The translations under genes and the position numbers were made by a program. Positions 44,223 through 53,964 of a stretch of DNA of 64,000 nucleotides are shown one piece after another; positions within the stretch are counted from its first letter, which is position 1; each line of letters begins with the position of its first letter. Under the pieces are notes generated by a model. The model was not told where the DNA came from. It made no database searches and saw only the letters and a program-made list of their open reading frames with translations. The stretch is from Hyphomicrobiales bacterium (lineage in GTDB: Bacteria > Pseudomonadota > Alphaproteobacteria > Rhizobiales > Rhizobiaceae), in the NCBI GenBank assembly GCA_017305835.1, contig JAFKJY010000041.1, positions 128,467-192,466 on the forward strand, written 5' to 3'.

Positions 44223-45233
44223 TCAGGCGGCGGCCTGGACGGAGGGAAGCTCGACCAGCCCTTCGGAGGACAGGCGGATGGCGTTCGAGGCGATCGCCTT
44301 GCGGGCGCGCGCGATCTCGTCCGGCGGCGGCGAGGCCGCGGCGTCCTTGAGCTCGGCCTCGATCATGCGGCGCGAGCGCGCGCCGATCGCCGACAGGATC
44401 GCCTCGGTCAGCTCGGCCGATGCGCCGCGCAGAGCGGCGGTCACCTGCTCGGCGGGGATCGAATCGAACAGCGCGACGCGCGACTTCTGCGACAGCAGGA
44501 TGACGTCCTCGAAGGAGAACAGCTTGGAGCGGAGCGTCTCGATGTCGGGCGCGCCGGCTTCCTCGACGTCCAGCATCACCGCGTCGAGGTCGTCCTTGTC
44601 GAGCTCGTTGAGGATGCTCGCCACCCGCGCCTGGCCGGCGGAGATGTCCTTGACGTTGGCCTCCGCGTCGAGGCGGGCGCGGAGCTGGTTCTCGACCATC
44701 GAGCGGGCCCTGTCGGGCACCGAGCCGAGCGAGATCATGCGCTTGATGACCTCGCCGCGCACGGCCTTGGGCAGGTGGACGACCACGCCGGCCGAGGCCG
44801 AGGAGGCGAGGTTGGCGAGGATCATGGCGATCGTCTGCGGGTGCTCGTTGCCGAGCAGGGCGGCGAGGCGTTCCGGCGCGAGCTTCTCGAGGTCCGGCCA
44901 GATCGGCGTCTGCGCGGCTTCCTGGACCTCGGGCTTGCCGCCGTCCATGATCGCCTTCAGCTCGTCCTCGGACAGCGACTCGTTGAGGATGTTCGACATC
45001 GCGTCGCCGGAATCGAGCAGGCCGACGCCCTCGGCGAACTCGCTCTCGAACTCGCCGACGATCTTTTCCAGCTCGCTCTGCGGGATCGTCTTCAGAGTGC
45101 GCGCGGCCTCGACCAGACCCTTCAGCTCCTCCTGCTTGAAGAACTTCAGCAGGCGGCCGGCCGACTGCTTGCCCATCGCCACGAGGATGGCGGCGGCCTT
45201 CTGCGCCCGCGTCAGCCTGTCGAACTGGTTCAT
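44223..45233 (-). CDS. fliG: Flagellar motor switch protein FliG
   Basis: 336 residues. N-terminal domain (MNQFDRLTRAQKAAAILVAMGKQSAGRLLKFF), middle domain with the EHPQTIAMILANL motif (EHPQ binds FliM), and C-terminal torque-generating domain with charged residues (FSFEDVILLSQKSRVALFDSIPAEQVTAAL). Sits at the MS-ring/C-ring interface and meets the MotA stator. Slightly divergent from the enteric type, as in other alphaproteobacteria. Confidence 0.95.
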   Translation of the reverse strand: MNQFDRLTRAQKAAAILVAMGKQSAGRLLKFFKQEELKGLVEAARTLKTIPQSELEKIVGEFESEFAEGVGLLDSGDAMSNILNESLSEDELKAIMDGGKPEVQEAAQTPIWPDLEKLAPERLAALLGNEHPQTIAMILANLASSASAGVVVHLPKAVRGEVIKRMISLGSVPDRARSMVENQLRARLDAEANVKDISAGQARVASILNELDKDDLDAVMLDVEEAGAPDIETLRSKLFSFEDVILLSQKSRVALFDSIPAEQVTAALRGASAELTEAILSAIGARSRRMIEAELKDAAASPPPDEIARARKAIASNAIRLSSEGLVELPSVQAAA

Positions 45234-45266
45234 CCGGCGATCCCGCTCATCTCGGCGGCTGCTCCG

Positions 45267-45653
45267 CTACTTGCCCGGCTTGGCCGCGGCGATCTCGGTC
45301 AGGCGGATGCCGAAGCGCGACGGGTCGTTCTCCAGCACGATGATCTCGCCGCGCGCGATCTGTCGCCCGTTGACCACGAGGTCGACCGGCTCGCCGATCC
45401 TGCGGTCGAGCGCGACCGTCGAGCCTTTCTGAAGCGCCATCAGGCCGGAAACCGGCATCTCGGCGCTGCCCAGCACGATCTGCACCTCGACGGGGATGTC
45501 GAGAATGACCGAATTGCCGCCGAAGTCGGTCGGCGCGGGGCTGGCGCCGCCGCCCTTGACCTCTTCCCGCAGCACGCCGCGAAGCTCTTCGATCGCCTTG
45601 TTGAGCTGGTCTTCCTCGAGCGGCTCGGTCGCCGCCGGCTGGGGTTCGCTCAT
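45267..45653 (-). CDS. fliN: Flagellar motor switch protein FliN
   Basis: 128 residues. A charged N-terminus ([25 protein letters not shown]) and the SpoA/SPOA domain (~50-125, [58 protein letters not shown]-like). It forms the C-ring base with FliM and docks FliH/FliI. It follows fliM closely in the same operon. Confidence 0.95.
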   Translation of the reverse strand: [128 protein letters not shown]

Positions 45654-45678
45654 TGCATCGCTCCTTCGCCGACCGCCG

Positions 45679-46605
45679 TCAGGCGGTCAGCAGTTCCTCT
45701 ACGAGTTCGCGCTTGGCGTCGAACGGCTCGACCACGCGCACGGTGTAGTTCTCGCCGAGCTTGCCGAATTCGCACATGAACAGCGTGCGGTCGCGCGACG
45801 ACAGCTTGGTCTGGGTGGGCGCCTGCATCTCCAGCTCCAGCACCTGGCCGACCCTGAGATGCGAGATCTCGGCGAGCGTCAGCCGCGCCAGCGGGATGGT
45901 GGCGGTCAGCGAGACGGCCGAGCGCATCACCTCCTCGCCGAAGCGCTCGCGCCACTGGGCGCCGGAGCCGGATTCGGCGCGGGCCTCGCCGCGATGCTCG
46001 AGCAGCACCCGCTGCGGCATGGTGACGGAGACGCGGCCGCGGCTCTCGCCGAGCACGATCTCGAAGCCGATGCTGGCGGCCGGCCCGTCGCGCATGACCT
46101 GCTTGTCGACCTCTTCGCCGGTGATCGGGGCGGGGAGGGGAAAGCGCAGGTTCATCGAACGCTCGCCGGAGCCGTTGAAGGCATTGGCGAAGATGTCGAA
46201 GAGCTGTGCCGCGATGTCGAGCTCGATGGGCGAGAGCGGCCGGGTGATCGGCGTGACCGGCAGCTCCTCGTCGGCGCCGAACATGGCGCAGAGCGCGATG
46301 GCGAGCGCGTCGGCATCGGCGGTCATCAGCAGGGCGTCGGGCGAATTGTCGGCCGCCACGATGGTCATGGCGGAGAAGGAGGACGCCGAGGGGCGGGCGG
46401 AGGCGAAGCGCGCGAGCTCGACGGAGACGCAGTCGACCGAGACCGACGGCGCCAGCATCTCGGCGATCTGCGGGGCGATGGCGGCGAGGCAGCGCTGGCC
46501 GCAGGCGCGGGCGGCGTCGGATATGCGTGCCGGGTCGCCCGTCGCGCCGGTCAGGCCCTCGACGATCCGGGTGCGCATCTCCTGAGGTGAGGCCTCGCTC
46601 GTCAT
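45679..46605 (-). CDS. fliM: Flagellar motor switch protein FliM
   Basis: 308 residues, shorter and more divergent than enteric FliM. A middle CheC-like domain (~60-220; PIELDIAAQLFDIFANAFNGSGERSM) and a C-terminal SpoA domain (~220-300; VSLTATIPLARLTLAEISHLRVGQVLELEMQ). The usual N-terminal CheY-binding LSQ-EID peptide is not obvious; the N-terminus reads MTSEASPQEMRTRIVEGL. Identification rests on domain order plus position between fliN and motA. Confidence 0.9.
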   Translation of the reverse strand: MTSEASPQEMRTRIVEGLTGATGDPARISDAARACGQRCLAAIAPQIAEMLAPSVSVDCVSVELARFASARPSASSFSAMTIVAADNSPDALLMTADADALAIALCAMFGADEELPVTPITRPLSPIELDIAAQLFDIFANAFNGSGERSMNLRFPLPAPITGEEVDKQVMRDGPAASIGFEIVLGESRGRVSVTMPQRVLLEHRGEARAESGSGAQWRERFGEEVMRSAVSLTATIPLARLTLAEISHLRVGQVLELEMQAPTQTKLSSRDRTLFMCEFGKLGENYTVRVVEPFDAKRELVEELLTA

Positions 46606-46630
46606 CGCTGCTTCCGTCGTCCCGCCCGGC

Positions 46631-47503
46631 TCAGGCCGCCTTCTTCTCGCCGCCCGGGTTGAGCGTGCTCTGCTCCACCGCGTCGATCGACGGCCGGTCC
46701 TTGGCCGAGATGGTCTTGCGACCGAATTCGAGGGCGACCTGCGGCAGCGAGCCGTTCATGTAGGCCAGCAGCGTCTGCTTGACGATGACGTAGAGGCGGC
46801 TCTTCTTCTCGCGCACGATCTTGATCTTGGTGGCGATCGGGCCGACCACGGCATAGGACAGGAAGATGCCGAGGAAGGTGCCGACCAGGGCGGCGCCGAT
46901 CAGGCCACCGAGGATTTCGGGCGACTGGTCCAGCGCGCCCATCGCCTTGACGACGCCGAGCACGGCCGCGCAGATGCCGAGCGCCGGCAGGCCGTCGCCC
47001 ACCGCCACCATCGCGTGATACGACTTCAGCTTGTCGTGCTTGATGGTGTGGATCTCCTCGTCCATCAGCGCCTCGATCTCGAAGGGACGGGCGTTGCCGA
47101 TGATGATGATGCGGCAGTAGTCGCAGATGAAGTTCGTCAGGTCGTGGTTCTTCAGCACCTTCGGGTAGGCCTGGAAGATGGACGATTCCTCGGGATTGTC
47201 GATATGGGCCTCGACCTCGTTGCGGGGCTTGGTGCGCAGCTCGCGCATCAGGCTGTGCAGCACGCCCAGCACCTCGAGGTAGTCCTGCTCCTTCGGCACG
47301 GCCTGGGTGAAGGCCTCGCCGATCGCCTTGCCGGCATCCTTCACCGTGGACATCGGGTTGGCGACGAAGAAGGTGCCGAGCGCGGCGCCGCCGATGATGA
47401 CCAGCTCCCAGGGCTGCATCAGCACGTGCAGATGGCCGCCCATCGCCATGAAGCCGCCGAGCACGCAGCCCAGCGTCACCACCAGTCCGATCAGAATACC
47501 CAC
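46631..47503 (-). CDS. motA: Flagellar stator protein MotA
   Basis: 290 residues with a GTG start at 47503 ([23 protein letters not shown], aligning with rhizobial MotA N-termini of about the same length). Two N-terminal and two C-terminal membrane helices flank a cytoplasmic loop with conserved charged residues ([21 protein letters not shown]). The proline region near helices 3-4 is present ([21 protein letters not shown]). Forms the proton channel with MotB. The gene is divergent from the DUF1217 gene; the 138-base gap should hold both promoters. Confidence 0.94.
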   Translation of the reverse strand: MGILIGLVVTLGCVLGGFMAMGGHLHVLMQPWELVIIGGAALGTFFVANPMSTVKDAGKAIGEAFTQAVPKEQDYLEVLGVLHSLMRELRTKPRNEVEAHIDNPEESSIFQAYPKVLKNHDLTNFICDYCRIIIIGNARPFEIEALMDEEIHTIKHDKLKSYHAMVAVGDGLPALGICAAVLGVVKAMGALDQSPEILGGLIGAALVGTFLGIFLSYAVVGPIATKIKIVREKKSRLYVIVKQTLLAYMNGSLPQVALEFGRKTISAKDRPSIDAVEQSTLNPGGEKKAA

Positions 47504-47641
47504 CGCAGGCCCCGTCGCAGAATCATCCGGCTTCCGCAGTAGCGCGCGTGCCTTGTGTGAGGCTTGTTTTCCGACCGGCGACAGCCTCGCGCAAGCGTTG
47601 CGGCCTATGAGCAGCCTGCCGCAATCCGTGGAGGCTCGCGC

Positions 47642-48763
47642 ATGGTCAGCACCTATATGAGCTATCGGCTCATCGCCAAGGACATCGACCGCTCGCTCCA
47701 GCAGGTGGAGAAGCAGCCGGGCGTGGCGCGCGAGACGAAGTACTATCTCGACAACATCACCAAGGTGAAATCGGTCGACGAGTTCGTCAACAACACGCGG
47801 CTGTTCAAATACGCCATGAAGGCGATGGGCCTGCAGGACATGGACTACGCCAAGGCCTTCATGAAGAAGGCGCTGGAAGGCGGCATCAAGGACGACGGCA
47901 GCTTCGCCAACAAGCTGACGGACAAGCGCTACGCCGAGTTCGTGAAGGTGTTCAACTTCTTCGCCTATGGCGAGGACGCCACCGTCTACAATCCCGCCCA
48001 GCAGGGTACCGCGCAGCGCTACCAGCTCGAGGCCGTCAAGGCGGGCGTATCGCCCGACAACCCGACGCTGAAGGCGCAGACCGAGACCTATCTTAAGGAC
48101 ATCAAGGACGTGAAGTCGATCGACGACTTCCTGGCCGACGACTCGCTGCTGAACTTCGCGCTGAAGGCCTACGGCCTCAGCGACAAGATCGGCGACAAGG
48201 CGCTCATCCGGAAGGTCCTCGAAGGCGGCGTCGCCGATCCCAACAGCTACGTCAACAAGCAGTCCAACACCAATCTCAAGGATTTCGCCGCGGCCTTCGA
48301 CTTCGCCGCCTATGGCGAGACGGCGACCACCTACAATCCCGCCCAGCAGGGGATCGTCGACAAGTATGCCCGCCAGACGCTCGAGGAAAATGCCGGCAAC
48401 CAGAACGACGCCGTGCGGCTCGCGCTCTATTTCCAGCGCAAGGCGTCGACGCTGACCAGCCCCTACCAGATCCTCGCCGACAAGGCGCTGGGGGAAGTGG
48501 TGCGGACCGCGCTCGGGCTGCCCGACGCGGTGGTCAACGCCGATGTCGACCAGCAGGCGAAGATGCTGGAGAAGCGGATCAATCTGGAGGATTTCCAAGA
48601 CCCCGAGAAGCTGGACAAGTTCCTCGCCCGCTTCACCACCATGTGGGAAATCAAGAACGGCAGCTCGTCGAGCCAGACCTCGCCGGCGGTGCTTTTCTCC
48701 AAGCCGGCAGAATACGGCATCTCCACCTCCACCCTGCTGGCGCTCCAGCAGCTCCGCAAATAG
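47642..48763 (+). CDS. DUF1217 flagellar protein with internal duplication
   Basis: 373 residues; GGAGG lies 7-11 bases upstream. Two tandem copies of a ~110-residue unit are visible: residues ~30-130 ([31 protein letters not shown]...[23 protein letters not shown]) and ~140-250 ([31 protein letters not shown]...[23 protein letters not shown]), then a diverged third part. DUF1217 genes sit between motA and flgF in rhizobia; the protein is thought to be flagellum-associated, but its job is not established. Confidence 0.9.
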   Translation: MVSTYMSYRLIAKDIDRSLQQVEKQPGVARETKYYLDNITKVKSVDEFVNNTRLFKYAMKAMGLQDMDYAKAFMKKALEGGIKDDGSFANKLTDKRYAEFVKVFNFFAYGEDATVYNPAQQGTAQRYQLEAVKAGVSPDNPTLKAQTETYLKDIKDVKSIDDFLADDSLLNFALKAYGLSDKIGDKALIRKVLEGGVADPNSYVNKQSNTNLKDFAAAFDFAAYGETATTYNPAQQGIVDKYARQTLEENAGNQNDAVRLALYFQRKASTLTSPYQILADKALGEVVRTALGLPDAVVNADVDQQAKMLEKRINLEDFQDPEKLDKFLARFTTMWEIKNGSSSSQTSPAVLFSKPAEYGISTSTLLALQQLRK

Positions 48764-48772
48764 GAGGCGCCG

Positions 48773-49495
48773 ATGCAGACCGGCCTCTACGTCGCCCTGT
48801 CCTCGCAGATCGCGCTTGAGAAGCGGCTGGACACGATCGCCGACAACATGGCCAACGCCAACACGGTCGGCTTCCGCGCCACGGGCGTGAAGTTCGAGGA
48901 CCTGGTGAGCGGCAGCGGCGACAGCGCGCTCAGCTTCGTGTCGCCCGGCGACACCTTCATTCCCAATTCCGGCGGCTCGATCACCGAGACCGGCAACCCG
49001 TTCGACTTCGCCATTCAGGGCGATGCCTGGTTCGCCATCGAGACGCCGGCCGGTACGGTGATGACCCGCGACGGCCGCTTCACCATGCGCGACACCGGCG
49101 AACTGGTGACGCTGCAGGGCTATCCGGTGCTCGACGCCGGTGGGGCGCCGATCCAGCTCGACGGGCAGGGCGGGGCGCCGGCGGCGGGGCAGGACGGCTC
49201 GCTGCGCCAGGAAGGCCGGCTGGTCGGCGCGATCGGCCTCTAGCAGTTCCAGCCGGGGGAGACCTTCGTGCGCTACGGCAATTCGGGCATCGTCCCGAAG
49301 GGGCGGCCGGAGCCGATCGTCGACCGGCAGGACGTCGGCGTGGCGCAAGGCTTCGTCGAGGGATCGAACGTCAACCCGATCCGCGAGATGATGCGCCTGA
49401 TCCAGGTGCAGCGGGCCTTCGACCAGATCACCGCCCTGATGAGGGACGGCTCGAACGCGCTCGACCAGTCGGTCAAGACGCTGGGCACGTCCTGA
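48773..49495 (+). pseudogene. flgF: Proximal rod protein FlgF, interrupted by an in-frame TAG
   Basis: The N-terminal flagellar rod signature is clear ([38 protein letters not shown]) and the frame runs 156 codons to GRLVGAIGL, then TAG at 49241-49243. The same frame continues without further stop ([20 protein letters not shown]...[25 protein letters not shown]) to the normal C-terminus at 49495. Total would be 240 residues, the family's usual size, so this is a single nonsense change in an otherwise intact gene. A TAC or TTC codon is expected at this place (GLY/GLF-x-F in relatives). Consequences: truncated FlgF with no C-terminal rod helix, unless suppressed or a sequence error. Confidence 0.9.
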
Positions 49496-49507
49496 GGCTA
49501 GGCGGGC

Positions 49508-50926
49508 GTGGAGGCGACCGAGGCCAGTTCGACGGCGCTTGCGGAGACGCCCGCGCGCAGCCTCGCGCCGGACAATCCGCTGCTGGCGCTGGAGCGCGTC
49601 TACCGGACCTTCCGCCAGCCCGGCGCCGGCATGCGGCGCGGCGGCCGGGTGACGCAGGTCTCGGCCACCCATTTCCGCGTGCGCGGCCTGTCGGAGAGCA
49701 CCAGGCTGGGCGACGTCGTCGAGTTTCGCGGCGAGCGCGGCAACCGATCCGGGGAGATCGTGCAGATCGGCGTCGACGACGTGATCGTCGCCCCTTACGA
49801 GAAGTGCGACGACATCGTCCTCAACCAGCCGGTCCATGTCGACCGCGGCGTCGTCATCGTGCCGGACGAGGGCTGGCGCGGTCGGGCGGTCGATGCGCTC
49901 GGGCGTCCGATCGACGATCACGGCCCGCTGCCGCGCGGCGTCCGCACCGGAGAGGCCGCGCCGGTCACGCCGTCGCCGCTCGCGCGCCAGCGCGTCGAGA
50001 CCGCGTTCCGCACGGGGGTGCGGGTGATCGATATCTTCACGCCGCTCTGCTACGGCCAGCGCATCGGCATCTTCGCCGGCTCGGGCGTCGGCAAGTCGAC
50101 GCTGCTCGCCATGCTGGCGGCGGCCGACGCCTTCGATACGGTGGTGGTGGCGCTCGTCGGCGAGCGCGGCCGCGAGGTGCGCGAGTTCCTCGAGGACACG
50201 ATCGGCGAGGCGACGATGGCCAAGACCGTCGCCGTCGTCGCCACCAGCGACGAGAGCGCGATGATGCGCCGGCGCGCGCCCGACACGGCGATGCGGGTGG
50301 CCGAGCATTTCCGCGACCGCGGGCACCGTGTGCTGCTCGTGCTCGATTCCATCACGCGGCTGGCGCATGCGCTGCGCGAGGTGGCGATCGGCAGCGGCGA
50401 GCCGCCGATCGCGCGCGGCTATCCGGCTTCGGTCTTCACCGACCTGCCGCGCCTGCTCGAGCGCGCCGGGCCGGGGACGGACGGCGCCGGCTCGATCACC
50501 GCGATCATCTCGGTGCTCGTCGACGGCGACGACCACAACGACCCGGTGGCGGATTCGGTGCGCGGCATCCTCGACGGCCATGTGGTGCTGGAGCGTGCGA
50601 TCGCCGAGCAGGGACGCTATCCGGCCGTCAATCCGCTCGCCTCGGTGTCGCGGCTCGCGGGCAAGGCCTGGCGTGACGACGAGCGGGCGCTGGCCATGCG
50701 GCTCAAGGCGATGATCTCGCGCTTCGAGGACACGCGCGACATCCGCCTGCTGGGCGCCTACCAGGCTGGCACCGACCCGGAGCTCGACCAGGCGGTGCGG
50801 CAGGTCCCGGTGATCTACGAGGCGCTGATGCAATCGCCCGGCGATCCGGTCTCGCACGATCCGTTCGCCGATCTCGCGCGTCATCTGAAGAGCAGGGAGA
50901 AGCCCGTTGAACGACCGGCCGAATGA
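49508..50926 (+). CDS. fliI: Flagellar export ATPase FliI
   Basis: 472 residues, GTG start at 49508. RecA-like ATPase with Walker A GSGVGKST (residues 191-198), Walker [21 protein letters not shown], and the family segments [17 protein letters not shown] and [17 protein letters not shown]. It feeds substrates to the flagellar export gate, held by FliH. It lies 12 bases after flgF, and its 3' end overlaps the next gene by 20 bases. Confidence 0.95.
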   Translation: MEATEASSTALAETPARSLAPDNPLLALERVYRTFRQPGAGMRRGGRVTQVSATHFRVRGLSESTRLGDVVEFRGERGNRSGEIVQIGVDDVIVAPYEKCDDIVLNQPVHVDRGVVIVPDEGWRGRAVDALGRPIDDHGPLPRGVRTGEAAPVTPSPLARQRVETAFRTGVRVIDIFTPLCYGQRIGIFAGSGVGKSTLLAMLAAADAFDTVVVALVGERGREVREFLEDTIGEATMAKTVAVVATSDESAMMRRRAPDTAMRVAEHFRDRGHRVLLVLDSITRLAHALREVAIGSGEPPIARGYPASVFTDLPRLLERAGPGTDGAGSITAIISVLVDGDDHNDPVADSVRGILDGHVVLERAIAEQGRYPAVNPLASVSRLAGKAWRDDERALAMRLKAMISRFEDTRDIRLLGAYQAGTDPELDQAVRQVPVIYEALMQSPGDPVSHDPFADLARHLKSREKPVERPAE

Positions 50927-51497
50927 CAAGGCGCAACGCGGCCGGCTCGGCCGCTGGCTGCCGGCGAAGTCGAGCGTCCCGCTGCTGCGCGCCGGCCACG
51001 GCCGCAGCGACATGGTGATCGTCGGGTCGGGGCTGGCGCTGGCGATCGGCTGCGCGCTGTTTCCCTGGTACGTTTTCTTCAACCAGGAGAAGTTCGGCGT
51101 GCAGGCGATGAACTTCTCCGGCAACGAGGCGGGCACCACCATGCCGTCAGACCTCGTCTACCCGCCCGAACTCGTGCGGCGCGAGCTCAACCCGGGCGAG
51201 ATCCCGATGCTGAGCCTGGACCTGCTGTCGACCGGCACGCTGCCCGACAAGGACGACCCGGCCAGCCGCGGCGTGCCGCTCGCCGACCAGCCGTTCCCGG
51301 GCGAGAAGCGCAAGGTCGAGTTCAGCCTCGTGCACGTCGCCAACGGGCGCGCGATGATCGAGGACGAGGACGGGCTGTGGGTGGTCCAGAAAGGCTCGAC
51401 GCTGCCCGACGCCAGCAAGGTCGCCTCGATCGAGAAGCGCGACGGCGTCTGGGTGCTCGTCACCGACGCCAACCGCGTCATCCAGATGGCCCATTGA
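50907..51497 (+). CDS. Conserved hypothetical membrane-anchored flagellar-cluster protein
   Basis: 196 residues, TTG start at 50907 preceded by AGGGAGA at six bases; overlaps the fliI 3' end by 20 bases. A basic cytoplasmic N-terminus (~1-35), one membrane segment (~36-58, [23 protein letters not shown]), then an extracytoplasmic domain ending in a compact ~55-residue module ([56 protein letters not shown]) that looks like a small beta domain of the SH3 or secretin-pilot kind. I recognise no family. Position suggests a role in flagellar export or rod building. Confidence 0.72.
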   Translation: MNDRPNDKAQRGRLGRWLPAKSSVPLLRAGHGRSDMVIVGSGLALAIGCALFPWYVFFNQEKFGVQAMNFSGNEAGTTMPSDLVYPPELVRRELNPGEIPMLSLDLLSTGTLPDKDDPASRGVPLADQPFPGEKRKVEFSLVHVANGRAMIEDEDGLWVVQKGSTLPDASKVASIEKRDGVWVLVTDANRVIQMAH

Positions 51498-51579
51498 GGC
51501 CGGCGTCGCACGCAAGGCCCGCGCAAGACTGACTGCCTAGACTCGGCCGGATCGACAAGGGATTCGCCGAAGGCACGCC

Positions 51580-51960
51580 ATGCAGCCCGTCAACCTGTTC
51601 GACCTCGCCGCGCAGCAGGCGCGCTGGCTGTCGGTTCGTCAGTCGGCGGTCTCCGGCAACATCGCCAACGTCAACACGCCGGGCTATCGCGCGGTGGACG
51701 TCCAGCCGTTCGAGAGCGTCCTGGACAACAAGACGGTGGCGCTGGCGACCACGCAGCCGGGCCATTTCGGCGTCGGCGTGACCAAGGCCGCGCTCGCCGT
51801 CAAGGAAATCGAGAAGCAGGACAGCAACCTGCCGTCCAAGAACTCGGTCGTGCTCGAGGACGAGATGATCAAGGCTGGCGAGGTGCGCCGCTCGTTCGAG
51901 CTCAACACCGCGATCGTGAAATCCTTCCACCGCATGATGATGATGGTCTCGAAGAGCTGA
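51580..51960 (+). CDS. flgB: Flagellar proximal rod protein FlgB
   Basis: 126 residues. N-terminal rod-family motif ([38 protein letters not shown]) and C-terminal helix ([31 protein letters not shown]). FlgB is the innermost rod subunit, attached to the MS ring through FliE. The stop overlaps the flgC start (TGATGG, one base). Confidence 0.95.
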   Translation: MQPVNLFDLAAQQARWLSVRQSAVSGNIANVNTPGYRAVDVQPFESVLDNKTVALATTQPGHFGVGVTKAALAVKEIEKQDSNLPSKNSVVLEDEMIKAGEVRRSFELNTAIVKSFHRMMMMVSKS

Positions 51961-52376
51961 TGGACCCGCTGCTCGCCTCCCTCAAGGTCGCCGCTTCCGG
52001 CATGACCGCGCAGTCCGAGCGGCTGCGGGTGGTGTCGGAAAACCTGGCCAACGCACAGTCGACCGGCAAGACGCCGGGCTCGGACCCCTACCAGCGCAAG
52101 ACGATCACCTTCGCCGCCGAGCTCGACCGCGCGAGCGGCGCCAACCTAGTCGACGTGGCGAACATCGGGCGCGACCGGTCGGACTTCCCGATGGAATACC
52201 AGCCCGGCAACGAGGCCGCCGACGCGGCCGGCTACGTCAAGCTGCCGAACGTCAACGTGCTGGTCGAGATGGCCGACATGCGCGAGGCGGTGCGCGGCTA
52301 CGAGGCGAACCTGCAGAGCATCAAGCAGTCGCGCGAACTGATCTCGATGACCATCGACCTGTTGAGGACGCAATGA
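51960..52376 (+). CDS. flgC: Flagellar proximal rod protein FlgC
   Basis: 138 residues. [31 protein letters not shown] at the N-terminus and [35 protein letters not shown] at the C-terminus are the coiled-coil ends typical of rod proteins. Overlaps flgB by one base and fliE by four. Confidence 0.96.
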   Translation: MDPLLASLKVAASGMTAQSERLRVVSENLANAQSTGKTPGSDPYQRKTITFAAELDRASGANLVDVANIGRDRSDFPMEYQPGNEAADAAGYVKLPNVNVLVEMADMREAVRGYEANLQSIKQSRELISMTIDLLRTQ

Positions 52377-52699
52377 TCACCTCGGCCCTGAGCGCTCTCC
52401 ACAAGATCGGCGGTGGCGGTCTTTCCGAAACGCTGACGACGCGCTCCGGCAGCACTCCGGCCGCGTCGGGCGCCGTCGCGCCGAAGAGCTTCGGCGAGGC
52501 GCTGGCAGGCGTGGCCAACGACGCGATCGGCGCGCTCAAGGGCGCCGAGACGATGTCGACGCAGGCGCTGCAGGGCAAGGCCGACACGCGCGAGGTGGTC
52601 GACGCGGTGATGAACGCCGAGCAGTCGCTCCAGGCGGCGATCGCGATCCGCGACAAGATCGTCTCGTCCTACCTCGAAATCAGTCGCATGCAGATCTGA
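52373..52699 (+). CDS. fliE: Flagellar hook-basal body protein FliE
   Basis: 108 residues. A variable N-terminus, then [70 protein letters not shown], the conserved FliE helix pair. Adapter between the MS ring and the rod. Start overlaps the flgC stop (ATGA). Confidence 0.96.
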   Translation: MITSALSALHKIGGGGLSETLTTRSGSTPAASGAVAPKSFGEALAGVANDAIGALKGAETMSTQALQGKADTREVVDAVMNAEQSLQAAIAIRDKIVSSYLEISRMQI

Positions 52700-52711
52700 C
52701 AAGGATAAAGC

Positions 52712-53500
52712 ATGAAAGCCCTCTCGATCGCTGCGACCGGCATGAGCGCCCAGCAGCTCAACCTCGAAGTCATCGCCAACAACATCGCCAATATCAACAC
52801 GACCGGCTTCAAGCGCGCGCGGGCCGAGTTCTCCGACCTGCTCTACCAGGCCGAGCGGCTGCAGGGCGTGCCCAACCGCGCCAACCAGGCCGTCGTCCCC
52901 GAGGGCGCGCTGGTCGGCCTCGGCGTCAAGACGGTGGCGGTGCGCAACGTGCACACGCAGGGCTCGCTGGTCAGCACCGGCAACAAGTTCGACGTCGCGC
53001 TGGTCGGCAATGGCTGGTTCCAGATCGAGGGAGCCAATGGCGAGACGCTCTACTCGCGGGCCGGTTCCTTCAACACCAATGCGGACGGCCAGCTCGTCAC
53101 CGTGGACGGCTTCCAGGTGCAGCCCGAAATCGTCGTGCCGAACAACACGGTCGAGGTGATCATCAACAAGTCCGGCCAGGTGTTCGCGCGGCTGGCCGAC
53201 CAGCAGGACCTGCAGGATCTCGGCCAGCTCACGCTCGCCAATTTCGCCAACGAGGCGGGCCTCGAGCCGATGGGCGACAACCTGTTCCAGGAAACGGCGG
53301 CCTCCGGCCCGGCGATCGCCGGCGTTCCGGGCGACCCCGGCTTCGCCACGATCGAGCAGGGCTATCTGGAAGCCTCCAACGTCGACCCGGTGAAGGAGAT
53401 CACCGAGCTGATCTCGGCCCAGCGCGCCTACGAGATGAACTCCAAGGTGATCAAGGCCGCCGACGAGATGGCCTCGACCGTCACGCAGGGGCTGCGCTGA
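52712..53500 (+). CDS. flgG: Flagellar distal rod protein FlgG
   Basis: 262 residues, the standard length. [46 protein letters not shown] at the N-terminus with the FlgG-specific YQAERLQG stretch, and C-terminal [36 protein letters not shown]. Full length and intact, unlike flgF. Confidence 0.97.
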   Translation: MKALSIAATGMSAQQLNLEVIANNIANINTTGFKRARAEFSDLLYQAERLQGVPNRANQAVVPEGALVGLGVKTVAVRNVHTQGSLVSTGNKFDVALVGNGWFQIEGANGETLYSRAGSFNTNADGQLVTVDGFQVQPEIVVPNNTVEVIINKSGQVFARLADQQDLQDLGQLTLANFANEAGLEPMGDNLFQETAASGPAIAGVPGDPGFATIEQGYLEASNVDPVKEITELISAQRAYEMNSKVIKAADEMASTVTQGLR

Positions 53501-53502
53501 CG

Positions 53503-53964
53503 ATGAGGTTCGCCCGCGCCGCCGTTGCCCTGTTCGGCTTCGCGCTGCTTCTGGCGGCGGGACCGGCGTTCGCGCAGCAGGCGACGACGGTGGTGCCGAA
53601 GCGGGTGATCTATCCGGGCGAGGTCATCGACGGATCGCTGATCGACGAAGTCGCCTTCACGCCGCGGCCGCTCAACATCACGATCGCGATGGTGCCCGAG
53701 GACGTCCAGGGCAAGGTGGCGCGGCGCACGCTGCTGCCGGGCCGGCTGATCCCGCTCAACTTCCTGCGCGACGCCTATGCGGTCGAGCCGGGCAATCCGG
53801 TCAGCGTGGTCTTCGTCAGCGGCTCGCTCACCATATCCATCACCGGCGTGCCGTTGCAGTCGGGCTCGGCCGGCGACCTGATCCGCGTGCGCAACGTCGA
53901 CAGCGGCGCGATCCTCACCGGCACGGTGATGCCGGACGGAACCGTGAGGGTCGGCAGCTCATGA
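53503..53964 (+). CDS. flgA: Flagellar P-ring chaperone FlgA
   Basis: 153 residues with signal peptide (~1-24, GFALLLAAGPAFAQ). A SAF-type domain follows (VVPKRVIYPGEVIDGSLIDEVAFTP, GKVARRTLLPGRLIPLNFLRDAYAVEPGNPVSVVFVSGSLTISITGVPLQSGSAGDLIRVRN). Periplasmic helper of FlgI P-ring assembly. Shorter than enteric FlgA, as is usual in rhizobia. Overlaps flgI by four bases. Confidence 0.93.
   Translation: MRFARAAVALFGFALLLAAGPAFAQQATTVVPKRVIYPGEVIDGSLIDEVAFTPRPLNITIAMVPEDVQGKVARRTLLPGRLIPLNFLRDAYAVEPGNPVSVVFVSGSLTISITGVPLQSGSAGDLIRVRNVDSGAILTGTVMPDGTVRVGSS

Noticed and set aside
49268..49495. A separate 75-codon gene starting with the GTG after the TAG.
   Set aside because: It continues the same FlgF frame and matches only the FlgF C-terminus, so it is the distal part of the interrupted gene and not an independent one.
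46631..51142. A 1503-codon minus-strand open frame covering motA through fliI.
   Set aside because: Only its last 290 codons are motA. The rest is antisense to DUF1217, flgF and fliI, rich in Arg/His/Asp as GC-rich shadows are, and the GTG at 47503 gives the proper MotA N-terminus.
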